Both the position numbers and the translations under genes were made by a program. A stretch of 64,000 bases of DNA, taken from positions 7,874,493 to 7,938,492 of the forward strand of contig OZ025272.1 in assembly GCA_964019165.1 (NCBI GenBank), in the 5' to 3' direction. Of the stretch, positions 21,421-49,400 are shown piece by piece; position 1 is the first letter of the stretch, and the number at the start of each line of letters is the position of its first letter. The notes beneath the pieces were generated by a model. It was not told where the DNA came from and made no database searches. It was given only the letters and a program-made list of their open reading frames with translations. Source of the stretch: Mastigias papua (taxonomy: Eukaryota > Cnidaria > Scyphozoa > Rhizostomeae > Mastigiidae).

Positions 21421-22075
21421 ATATCAAACAACGTAATTCTTGTACCAAATAACCGCATATGACAGATCGTTTGGCTTGATAAATACGCTTGTTACTAGAT
21501 AGAAGAATAGTCGATTAGCGTCTCTTTCAATGACCGTGTAACTTCCCCATTTTGCATATCGTGCTATAGTGAAGTTCTGTAGTACCAACAGACTTTTCAC
21601 ATTTTGCATATCCACAACTTAGCCGCTAGCTTTAGCATAGCAGTAAAACATTAAAAATAAGTACACACATATAGGGTACTCCATTCTCTTCCCAAGTTAT
21701 AGATGACTCCGATCACTTCTTCCATTGAGGTGAATGCTTACCAAGGCTTCAGAACCGTACAGGATCTACAATATACTAACGCGTGCTGTAAGGCTCTCCA
21801 ATATGGCTGCCACAAAATTGATCTGGCTTCACATTTGAAGATAATATGCTCAATCCAATTTTTTTTGAGACCAGGGGGTGGAAGGGTAAATCATGAAAAA
21901 GCCCCCACCCCACTAATCTAAAAAAGAAGAATAGATCGAGCAACTAGCATTTTTAGTGAAGGCATATAATTTCACCGGCAGCCATCTTACTATGACCCTG
22001 ACAGCCGCGAGTTCCTCATGAAGTGTAATGAGAAATGGGCAAATGCCGCTTGCCAACTACAAGCTAAGTCAGTTA
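21421..22075. other. No gene seen
   Basis: AT-rich spacer. I see no exon or clear repeat boundary. Confidence 0.4.
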
Positions 22076-22382
22076 CTCTTCAGTCCTGAATAGACAGGGG
22101 AGATTGGAATAATAGGGGAGTTGGGAATTTAAAAATCCTAATAAACGGGGATCGGAAAAACATGGGTTTAGTTTAAAATTCCTCTAATTATAATATCTAT
22201 GTATGCGTGTCTCAACTCATTTCAACTGTAAAGAAAATAGAAAGCACGATTTCTCACATTACGTAATAATCGATCGAATTGCAGACACAAAAATAATAAA
22301 CGGGGGGTTTGGAATAACAGTGTACTGGGAGGGTTACTGAAGAAATTGATAAGCGGGTGTACGTTTATTCGGAACTTTGAGA
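22076..22382. repeat. Diverged copy of the TA-flanked MITE family seen at 9542
   Basis: The left end after TA, CTCTTCAGTCCTGAATAGAC, matches the left terminal repeat of the 9542-10068 MITE at nearly every position. The right end, TTATTCGGAACTTTGAG, is a weaker inverse match. The interior shares AAACGGGG and AATAAGCGGG-type words with the other copy's complement. It is shorter and more decayed. Confidence 0.5.
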
Positions 22383-25300
22383 TGTCGAGACATTCATAGT
22401 CAGCCTTCTTGAATATATAATCCAAAGGAATTCATAACCCAAGGGGACCTTGTAATTAAATGTATTATTTACTTTAAGTGCATATAGAGGAATTTTTAAA
22501 AATATGACAAAAATTCCACTGGCCTATAGAGAGAACAAGTTTGCTGAGTTTCTTTGGTCTTGATATCCTTTGTGTGGTTTCCTTCCCAAGGTGCTGTCTC
22601 CGGGTTTACATTTCCTAATACTCCTTTGGCTCGTCGATGAAACTTGCCATAATGATTATGGCTCGTCATTAACTATGGTCCTTGTCGGTAATTAGAGTGC
22701 CTTGTTAAAACCTGCGGAACCCCACTCAAGAGTGAAAGATACAATTGCCCGAAAGAAATCTGACGAAAATCAAAGTTAATCATGTTTATTATGCTTCGTA
22801 AGGTTACAGCAATGACAAGACTAGGAATCGCTTTTAGGGGATCTATAGGATGTGAAAATTGACGTCTTTTTCAATGTTTGAATTTACTTTCTGGTAGTGA
22901 ATTTTGAGGGTTGAAATCTTACAGTATAGAACATATGGGCCCATGTTCTCAAAATGAAAATTGATTGATATCTTATGCCAGAATGCAAGAGAGAAAGAGA
23001 GAGAGAGACTGACAATATATCATCAACATACAATAAATAGCAAGACTAATGCCTATTCGTAAGAACCCACCGAAGCGCTTTGGCAAAGCCCTAGCAGCAT
23101 TCCAAAAGCCATTGAAAAAGTTGTTTATGACAGAAAAACAGTGCAAGTAGAGTCCATGGGAAATTGAACAAAGCTTGCAGATTAGCTTCCTTAGGCCTTC
23201 CTTAAGTTCAAAATCGGAATTCTACTTATGCCAACATTAGACATAACTTCCTTTCTATGAATTATTAATCTAAAGGTAATACTTTCACATTGAATAATGG
23301 TTAAGTATTGTACCGAGCTTTCTCTAAAGTTGTTGTCATTAAAGCGTGCTCACATAACACGACTAGACATGTTTAAAGCATCGGCTGATACCAAACTGTT
23401 ACAGGCATTCACTTTGAAAGATGGCAACTGGCAAGTGAACTGTTCCAACAACAAAAGCAATGTTTGTACATATTTTCACTTATATCTGTCGCAATTTACA
23501 GGATAGAAAGGCGGATAAGTTGTACAAAACCCGCAAAAAGCAAATGCAATTTAAACAAGAATATATTAAAAATTACCAATACTGTTTATTGATACTGAAC
23601 AGTACAATAGTCAAAAATTACATATGTAAAAGACTGGAAATACCAGCAAGTCACCAAATCAAAAGTAGCCTTGCCCGAATTTCGTCACATGCCCAGGACA
23701 GATTGTCAAATTTGCGTCCTTCTAATACGTGCTACCTTTATTTAGTTCTAATGGTGGGGAGTACAAAATACCATTAAAGGCGAACCCTGTAAGACATGTT
23801 TTTAATTGAATAAGAGGCATCATAAGGAAGTTGGTGAACTATTTATTTGCAACTCAAAAGGACTGCTACAACCAATGTAATCTTTACTAAGAGCGGTTAA
23901 CCTGTGCAAATAAGAAGAAAATATTATCAAGTGGTTGTATGGAAATCCTGTCACATCAGAAGGCACTAATACAAATTCTGCTCTTCATGTTTTCCTAGAT
24001 GGCTTTTTAGTTCCTTTGTACGATAGGATATGAATAATAAAATAAAGTGCCTGTGACCGCTTTGAATTCTCTGAGGTATTGGTAGTAATGGCATGTAGGA
24101 TGAGATGACATTGGTCATATTGAAACAAAGTAGCTATGGTAACCTTTTCCGTAGAGAATCAACACAATATAGTGCAGCATTATGGATTGTTTAGGGGAAG
24201 AGCTGCAATTAGAAGAAAATTTTGATGTTAGAAAATGTTTGCAAGTTCTGAGCTCCGACCAGGTCCGAAAAGTAGTGAGAGAGGCGACTTCCTCCTCCCA
24301 ACAACTTATCGAAACTAGTTTTCAAGACTACATGGCTGATATCACTCATGCTATTACTGCTTCCTTCACAATGATGTTACGTAAATCCTAACAGTACATG
24401 AAAAGTCCAGTCCACAAAGTATGTCATAGGACTATGGTATGTCATGGGAGTTTTGGCAAATTAATGTCAAATAGAGTAATTAAAATTCAGTCATTTGAAT
24501 ATAGCCATCAAAGCAACAAATTGGCTGAATTATCACCGAAGATCAGCAGAAAGTAAAGAGAACTTGGAGCGACATGAGAATGCTTCGAAACAAGTGTCCA
24601 TGCATTGGGTTCAAACACGAAAACCACTGAAATGGGTAAGCTCTTCAATTTTTCATAGATGATTTGACAATAGCAATGGTGAGTGGTCGATATAGTGACC
24701 ATCTGGCTGTCCTTCCTCTGCAACAGGTTTCCAATCGGTGTCCCAAATCATGTTGATACAAACAGGAGAGAAAAAAAGCATAATAGCATAATATCGAACA
24801 GCATTGATGGAATTTCACTAATAATTGTGAATGTTAGACACTTCCTAAATGTAGAAGAAAGCTCAACAAGCAATCATGATGGAAGGAGTTGGACCATGAG
24901 TGACTGAAATAATTTGTGGAGCACTCGGATTCGCAGTTTTTCTATTGGACACTAACAGCAGACGAAAAAGTACTTTGCAGTATAGTATTTTGAAAGAGCC
25001 CTTTACAACAATTTGAAAATGAAACTGTACACATTACTATAGCCCATCCATTCCTCTTGAAACGTCTGTTCATCATTCTGGCTGTTCACTCCCTCGTCAT
25101 AGTATAGACATATTTTTACTCTCCAACCAAAACCAATCAACAACAGCAATTTTCCTCCTTGCTTTGATGCTTCTATCCAGAATACAAAGGATTCAAGGTA
25201 GGCTAAAGCGTGCTTATACTTTAGTTGATGGAGAATTTAAGTCATTTAAATAAAAAAACTATCCCAATGATCAGCTTACAACGACCTTTCTCGACAGAAA

Positions 25301-27078
25301 ATAAAAACAACCTATCCGATAATGTCTTCTTACTTCCTCCACTCTCTATAACTGTTAAATGTCCTAACACCGAATCAAAGTTAATGGCATAGCAATTGCC
25401 ATGCTAACCAGAATTTTGGTGCTATGATTCCAGCTACGTGTTGTTTTATTGAGAACAATCTTCCTACCAAACTGAATACCCAAAACTGTCAATAGTTATT
25501 CCCTTAGAACTGGCCTGTACCTGCAGAGGAGTGTGGTGTGTCAGAACCCCTAGACAAAAGTTCTGTTAGTGCATCACTAGAGATTTGCGAATTCTATAGA
25601 CACATTTTCTGTGTTGTAGAAACCCAGGAAGAAGAATCAATTCTTGACTTCATAAACTAAATTGTCATTAACTCCTCTTATATATAAACAGTTTTTAAAA
25701 CATGGAAACCCTGCTCGTTTTTGGCGCCAAAATGTAAATCCAGTAAAGAATGGGATGAAAATCATTTAATGTGTTTAACTGGTTCAGGGAACTCTCGGTG
25801 CTGATAGAAACATTCTGGATGCGAAAACCAAAAAGTTTCTCAGAATTGGGAAGTTGCGCAGCAAAGCTCTATACTACCAGCTATCAAATACTTCCACCAA
25901 CTTTTCTTTGCTACCCTAGATGCAATTATTATGTTATCCATTAAAGATTTTTCTTTGAAGAAGGTTATATCAAGAAATGAAGAGAAGAAGGTAAAAGGTT
26001 GCTCCAATTCAAAATTATGATATCTCTAAGTTAATGCAAGAATGAAAGTTACCTTTGTATGTTCAATGTCAGAACCAGATATGAGTGATATCTTTATTGA
26101 TGCTGACATGATGTTATTGAATAGGCCAGAATATGTACAAGACATGTCATTACAGATGCTGATAAAGCTAGAAAAGACTGCCTAAGTTATGCGAGAAACC
26201 AATCATGTAAGCGAAAGATCAATTTCTGCCTTGAAAAAAGTAAGAATCCAAAAGTTATATCAATTAACAGGAGACAAGCTCCAATGATGCTCCTTCACTT
26301 TCACAAGAATGAATTTAAAAGCTTTGACATGATTCCAATAGGATTCGTTGTCAGGTTTTGAGTGAGAAAGCAGATAGTCAGAGGACACAGCAATAATAAC
26401 GTCCTTAGAAAGGTACAAATGCACAGCAAAGTAAAGGAAAGGTATCGAGAGAAATGAAAATGAAAAACAGACTACCTTTTCCAGCATGTAAGAGCTTGCC
26501 TGTCGCTATGCTGCACACAAATGATAAGTTAACCATGCTTGATTGTCAATTTTTCTGACAATTATTTGCTGTTTGCTAATAAGAATTTTTAAGATGTCTT
26601 CATTTTATTCCTTTATCAAGTGTTTCTGTCTTTTACCGGTTCGATAAAACTTTCGGTCCAAATTGAAAAAAACTGTTGTTATATAGCTCTTAGTAGGAAG
26701 CTAGAGGACGCCTTTTCACATGATATGTCTCCACTCAGGTGCAATTTTCTCCTCGATATCCATGCCCCTTCATTACACAGTACGGCTGCTTACGGGCCTG
26801 CCTAAATGTGGCATCAAGCAACCTTGCTTTGCCAATTTTCTTGACTAATAATCTGTACGAGTCTATTTTATTCGTAACATTTCTTTGCCTCTATCTTATG
26901 TTACGAAAATTGTTATTCTGCCTACCTTTAACTAAGACTTTACATTTCTTGTATAGAGACAAAGCTGGCCAATAACATTTTATCAAATCGATACGACTTA
27001 GAAAAGCAGTAACCAGTAGCGGTTTATCTCCGATCTGTCTCGTGGTTTTTTATCCTTATGGTATTTATATCTGGATCA
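22383..27078. other. Gene-poor stretch left of the PAN/EGF/D8C gene
   Basis: No recognisable exon was found. A (GA)n run lies near 22990-23008. A 69-codon open frame at 24182-24391 (+) looks protein-like in composition but has no recognised motif. An AATAAA on the minus strand at 26867-26872 lies about 210 nt beyond the stop codon of the gene to the right and may be its poly(A) signal. Confidence 0.4.
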
Positions 27079-42461
<15,383 letters not shown>

Positions 42462-44499
42462 TCTCGGGTATATTGCAACTGAAAATCAATTGACAACAGT
42501 GCGCTACAACACTACGGATTAAATATCAATGGTATCATTTGCTGAAGCAAAATTTTACATGTGGGTTTGACCAATAGAACCTGCAATTGGATCATTATTC
42601 ACTAATGAATTAATTAATTGCATCGCAGCTAGAATGCACTGATTATGTTAAACAGGTATTATTCTACAAGGTAGGCCTCCTGATTTCCAATTTAGCTAAC
42701 TGAGAGCCAATTTTTGTGAACTTGACTTTAAATACCTGTTAGGCTCATCAAAACCCAATTTGGCCTTCGGGAGTTTGCATCGTGTGGCTGTCCATGTGAA
42801 CTAATTATCAGATACAAGAAAATTCTATATCGAACCTTCTCTAGGTCGGCAATTCGTGGTACATATGTTCTTCAATTGTCAGAAAGAGGTCATAATTACT
42901 GCAGTCCTAAACATTGTTGACTAGGCAAAATTAAATTAGCTGAAGCCCCGTTGAACATCTTCGCATTTTTATGACAATGGAGGAAAATCTATCGTTTGTG
43001 TTTAGCAAATACATTCCACTATGGAAACGGGGCTCTTCGAACATTCAAATAATTACAGATACTTTTGACCGCGGTGGGATACGCTCTGTTTTCAGTGTTT
43101 ACATTTAACTGCGCTGACAAAAGAAATAATTTGAAGGGTTTATGGAGGGCCATTTGTGAGTTCGCGTGAGGGGAGGGGGAATCCCCTTCTTGCCTGTTCT
43201 AAGAGAAGCAAAGGGGTCAGGAAAGCCATTCTTTAACTAAATAGTGATGGTATTTGTATCATATCAAAGGAATATATAAAAAATTTCACCGGAATCAATT
43301 CGCGAGGTACAAATTTTCCGCTATCTTTGCTCAGTACTGGTCCTAAGTACCCTTCCATTTTATCTTAAACTCAACGGTAACAAATAAAAAAAGCCCTAAT
43401 GACACCGATAGAAAATACCACAGAAGTTGGGGACGAAGAAGCTTTATGAAAGAACATATAACTTTCATGTCATCAAAATACCAAGCTACTTTGAAGACTA
43501 CTGAGGGAAACTTGGCTAGTTTCACTGGAAGCTGAGCTGGTATCAAGACCACAACATGAGGTATAACCTGCTGTTTCATTTGCTGTCATTCAGCGTACTT
43601 TACGATTGATCTCCCAAGAGAAGTAACTGAAAGAGATACTCAAAGCTGTAAGGTGAGGAAAATCAAGTTTCACAGAACATATAAACCACTGATGATTTAG
43701 CGAAGAAGATAGAAACAACATTCGTTGGTCCTGCCAAGCGGAGGAAAAATACGGAGAGGATCGTTGATCAAGCCTCTCAGCCAGAATTGGCAGATTCTTT
43801 CCAGATTTTATGTCATTTTCATCCAATTTTTAATTTACTATTTCATATCAAAGTCTCATTGGATTTATGCTACTTCATGCTACTTCTTCTTAAATTTCAT
43901 GCTGTTCTATGCAGCTCACTCGGTTTATTGTCAACAAATCATATTTTCTTTAGTTTTGGTTCAAGATGAGAATCTGAATATGGTAAATTACGAATAGGTG
44001 TTTTTGTTGTTTCTATTCTGTCACTGTCTGCTTAAGGATCAGCAATGGATAAAAAGCTGCTTTGGTCAGAAAATTCATGAAATTTTATGCCAATTCAAGG
44101 TGCTACCGTCTACCTGTTGGTTGATCACCCTACATTACGTCTAGTTTCAAATAAAGTATTGCATTGATTTGAGAAGAGAAAACTATGCAGTATATTGTAA
44201 TGACGGGCACTATTGCTATCGAATTCAGTCGGGTTTATGTTAACCACTCTAGCTCCGCATTGTGTTTGTACATAGTGCACATTTCATTTACTTGCATTAG
44301 GTTAAAGGTAAATATTTCACAGAATGCGTTCAGTTTTTGATTTTCTTTTCTTAAATATCAAAATGGTTTTCAAAATGTACCCTAGGCAAAAATGCCTATC
44401 TGCAATTTCTTTCAGCTGTGGGTTGTGAAGGACACAGTAGCCTCTTCAATATACAAATATACCATATCTTCATTTCATATCCTCAATCTACGCCAAGCA
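42462..44499. other. Upstream flank of the PAN/EGF/D8C gene; no gene seen
   Basis: This should hold the promoter of the minus-strand gene just right of 42461. I see no exon. Small open frames near 43343-43997 show no motif. Confidence 0.4.
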
Positions 44500-46110
44500 A
44501 TTTATTAGGACCGAGAAGAAATGTATTAAGAATTAATTTCAATTTCATGTTCTCTTTCTTTAATGTGTAATGTTGGGGAAAGGCCTTGGGGCCTATAATA
44601 ACGCTCCGAAAAAGGAAGAAAGAAAGGTAAATTAGATAGAGAGATAATAGCAAGATTGTTTATGTTAGATTTGAAACAAGACAAGTTGCAGGACTCAGAG
44701 AAGGGATTGGAAAGCAAGGCGTCCCATAACTGATAAGTTCTTGGAATGAAAGATGATGATCTGCAACCGGACGACGGTGAGAGAGAGACTGGGAAGATTT
44801 GGTGAGGCTTGGATTATTGATAAGACGGATGGCTTTAGACTGGGCTTTGTCGAGAAGATGGATAGAAGATTTAGGAGCACCACCCCAGACATGAGAGCAG
44901 CACTTCAGGGAAGGACAAATCTGGGACTTGTATATAGTTAGCTGCTAAAGTGAGAAAATGCTACGGTCTCTTGAAAGGAAGCAGATTTTTTGAGACACGT
45001 GGTTGGTACAGGAATCAATGTAAAGTTACCAAGTGAGATTAGACGAAACTCTAAGACTAAGGTGAGTGAAAGAAGTTGAAATACCCAGTATATGGCCGTT
45101 CACAAAAGCAGATGGAAGTCTTCAATATGTATACGTGAGAGAAAAAACTGTATCGTCTTTCCTTGATTCATCTTAACGAGGTTCTTCTCTATATTTGTCA
45201 CGCTTGACATGTCATTGGTGAGAAGTGAACATGAAGTGCTACAATAAGGTGAAACATGAGAGTAGGCAAGGTTCTGTGGATTAAATGAAAAAGACGAGCT
45301 TAACTAAGTATCATCAGCGACAGAATAAATACTAGAAGATGGAGATGAAAGAAGGTCATTTATAAAGAGAATGAATTGAACAGGAGAGATAATGGAGCCC
45401 AGGGGTACATCAGAATTGATAGAATAAGGCTTAGAGAGGAAGCCATCGGCCCCAACTACAATTGGACTATCAGATAGAAAGCTAGAAATCCATTTAATAA
45501 GGGTGTCGTGCAGACCAAATATTGGTAGTTTAGCGAGAACTTTGTGCCAGACGCAATTAAAGGCTCTGGAAATATCGAGAGGGGTCACTCTGCTTTCCAT
45601 GTAGGATTCTAGAGCAGAGCATGAACAGCATAAGCTGGAAGTTAAGTAGTAGATCTGGCTTTCATACTGGTGATCAGATAGAAACCTGTTTGTTTCAAGG
45701 AAGGCAAGGGATTGTTTGGTGATGATAGTCTCTATAGTAATAGAGACGAGCGAAGTGATTGCAATAGGGTGATAGTTCGGAAGGTCAGATTTGTTCCCTT
45801 TTTGGGGGATAGGGAAAACCTGGACAAGTTTCCAGGAGGAAGCAAATATTCCAAAAGTCTAAGATAGTTGACAAAATTTGTTGGGACAGGGGTGAGTTCA
45901 TGGGCACAGGATATAAAAACAATATCTCCTTTGCTTAGTTCCATTTTGAACGTTCCATATAATGCCACATTGCTAGCTCTTCTAATCACTTGTAGGAAGA
46001 CGCCGTGGGGCTGATGCACACTAAGCCGATTGCCATAGGAAATTTCTCTCTGCTTTAGAAACGAGCACTTAGCTGCATATTTACTGCGCAACTTCTGTCG
46101 ACAAAATCAA
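44500..46110 (-). pseudogene. Decayed LINE reverse transcriptase
   Basis: On the minus strand, pieces run from upstream linker sequence (45732-46091) into the reverse transcriptase (45304-45600): VTPLDISRAFNCVWHKVLA, KWISSFLSDSPIVV, SDVPLGSIISPVQFILFIND and YSVADDT. The catalytic box is YSVADDT, in place of the usual (Y/F)ADDT context. The downstream C-terminal region is visible as SALMSGVVLLNLLSIFSTK near 44890. Several stops interrupt it. It sits beyond the 3' end of ULK4. Confidence 0.8.
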
Positions 46111-46480
46111 CCCATAATACGTGCTTTAGGTGTTTAAGACCTAACCGCAACGTCAAACATGATTAACTAATAGTACCTGAGAACAAGACTAAATATTACA
46201 AAGAAAGAAGTGCAATTTACATCAAATATTGCTAAGACATTCACTAGTGTGCAATTCGTAAATGCTAAAGTTGTCAGTTAAACATTGCTTTCATCGCAAG
46301 GAACACTTTTTCTTGCAAACAAGGGAGTGAGCGTTTTAAATAAAAATTCACATATCAGGCAAACAATTCAAGGTCCTAATAGTGAAACTAGTGTCACCTG
46401 GATAATAGCAGGAGCCAGTTTACTATAAAACAAGGCGAAAGCGCAACTGGACAAAAAACTACAAGGCAATTCATAACATC
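46111..46480. other. 3' flank of ULK4
   Basis: This is probably the ULK4 3' UTR and downstream spacer. I do not see a clear AATAAA on the minus strand close to the stop codon. Confidence 0.4.
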
Positions 46481-49400
46481 TTATTTGTCTGTCAGTAGAC
46501 TAAGAATGTCCGTAGCAATTGTTCTGACAGCCTTTTGGTCAACATTTGTTGCCGTTGATGAGCAAATTTCCATTAAGTATCGACACAAATCATTCCCATT
46601 CTCAAGAAGCACTTTTCGTAGGGTCGAGCTAGACGTAATAAATCGCTTCACAACACGCAAAAGAAGCTTCTTCTTCTTGTCATCAAACAATTGAACAGCA
46701 TCAGTCAAGCATTCAAGATTGTCCTCGGAGAATGATTCTTCACTCTCTCCCCCAAACAATTCAGCTGATAAATACAGACACTGGCAAGACCATTCTTGAA
46801 CATCGACATCATCAAAGCAGAGAAGGGTCATCAAAACCCCATTTAGCTCTGTCAGCATTTTGCAACAATTGAGCTGCTCTTCCAACTGGGCAACCTCGTA
46901 GGACACTTCCTTTTTTTCTCTACTTTCATCCTTCGAACGCACAGCCCTCTTGACGCCTACTTCCAATCCCCGAAGCAAGTGACGCAATGTATCTAATAAA
47001 GGAATGAACATGGAGGAGGCATGATCCGCTGCTACATCTTCTTCAAGAACAGAAGATATAGCAATGAAAGCTGACATAAGGTACTCGACCAATCCTTGCT
47101 CACATAATGAAGACACGTCAAGGTTCTTCACTGCCACCATACTTGCGATTACATTGACAATAGCAAGCAGAACAGAGCTTCTTGTATCGTTCTGATGTGA
47201 TTCAAATAGGTCGATAGTTTTTGACAATAAACCATTGTCAACAAGCAGCGATCCAGTATCTCTATTTCGATCGATGAACAAGTGCAACAGTTTTAAAGCA
47301 TAAGCCGGAATAGGGTCTTGATCTTGCAGGATGGAATCTACTTTGTCAAGAACACATTCTCCAATGGCCTAAAAGGAAACTAAGTAATATAACATAACGT
47401 AATACAATACAATATAGTACACTATAGTACACTATAGTATAATATAATATAATATGATATAATATAATATAATATAATATGATATAATATAATATAATAT
47501 AATATAACATAATATAATACAATATAATATAATATAATAAAATATACGATGATATTTTATAACATAAGATAATATTATATAGTAAAAGATAATACAATAT
47601 AATAGGTTGTCATATAAGAAGCTGTATTCATAATTGACTGTGCCATGGCAACATAACTAATAATGGCCAATTGTAGGTTCCAAACTCCTACTAGACATTT
47701 GTATAGTATAGTCCCCCAACTTTGTACAACGGAAGAGGATTTTATGTTGTGAACCATGTGGTTCAAAGCTAGTTCTGTTAAGATTGAGATTCTAGGAAAC
47801 AAGTAGTATCTTCATACGTACATAAAGAAATTGTTCGTTCTTTTTCCTGACCTACCGTGGTGGATTAGCTGAAGGTACTACATCTGGTGGCCAATGTGTA
47901 CTTTTCAAACCGCTGTGGTGTAATAGATCCTGGCACGGATCTATAACGCTAAGTCTGTTTTATTTCACCTCTATTCATTCTTGGCTAGAACTTATCATAC
48001 TTCTCAGGGAGAAATTACTTGTGGTTATTGTATTAATTCGCGTGCAGAGAAACTTTCGTTTTGATTGACTGTACAAGCACACATATTCAAGTCATGGAAG
48101 AGATAGAGTCCATACAACTAGAACTAGGTGCATTGTCCTGTGGGGTCTCTCGTGGGAAACTAGCTGAGTTTATTACCTATCTAGAAGTTCAGAATACACC
48201 TGAGGGAAAGAATAAACTTCAAATAATTAAGTTTATTCGGAATATAGTCGAGAAGCGTCTGCCTGAACCTTCTAATATTGATTTAGATGTGTTTCTGCAC
48301 GATTCCATTGCGTTTATGTGCAATACACCCTCTCCGTTAGAGAAAACTGGCGATTAGAAAGCTATTGCTGATTTAGAAACGTCAGTTAGTAGCACATAAC
48401 ATTGCTTACCAAAAACAAATCGAATCGGTGACTGAAGCATGCAGTAGAAGAAAAAAGATAAGGCCTGGTGACCGATTCACCAACTAAGCCAGCAGCCGTT
48501 GCCACAGATTTGCAGGGAATAGCATTGCCTTCCCCTATTTCTATACATGACTTCAAAATTCAGGGCAAATAGGGCAGTCCGGACAGGTCGACAAACTCGA
48601 GAACTAGAGAAAAGGTATAATGAACGAGAAATTGTAGATGCTGTCATAAAATCAATTTCATCCCATAGCAATCTGCGCAGCTATGTTCTAACACTACCAG
48701 ATGGATCGCTGGCAAAACTTCGCTCTATTCCGCGTGTTTTATTTCATGAAAAGACTGCCGCCAACTTATATCAAGCTCTAGTCACAACGTGTCAGAAACC
48801 TAAGGAAACTCAACAACAGTTTCTATTAAAGGCTCTTGATACTCCAAACAATGCATTGTTTGCCTCCGAGGAAGAAAATCCACCAATGAATATAGCCCTC
48901 AGTAGGTACAAAACACATTTGTGAATGCCATAGAAACAGGTTTGCGCGACGAAACTCTAGTAACTAACCTCCGTCCACTATTGCGCTAGAAATAAATTAC
49001 TGATACATATTGAGAACACAAAGCCGCTTGTCAGCCAGAAGGGAAAAACAGTAGAACAGTTTTCTAGTAGCATTATTGATTGAAACCCCTTTTCTCTGAG
49101 GTCAAGGAGCTTTGATCTGAAATTTCACCGCTTCAACGGAGTTTTTACAGCGTCGGTCCCCAACTTTCGCCTGCTTCTCCGACGTGTGATCCTCGCTTTC
49201 AGGTTTACAGCATCCGCGTTCATGGCTGGCGGCGTACTACTAACCGTTTATTTGGATGTCATGATTGTCAGGCACAAGGCAGTGGCAATAGCTGAAAATA
49301 TTGCTCAAGTGCATTCCATGCAAAGTGCACGCCGAAAATGCGCCGAGGAATCTGTGAGGCAAGTCGAAAAATGGTTGGCTAGCTGAAATTGAAATTTTGT

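Noticed and set aside
47346..47597. Open frame of Tyr/Ile/Leu repeats on the minus strand
   Set aside because: It is a translation of the ATAAT microsatellite.
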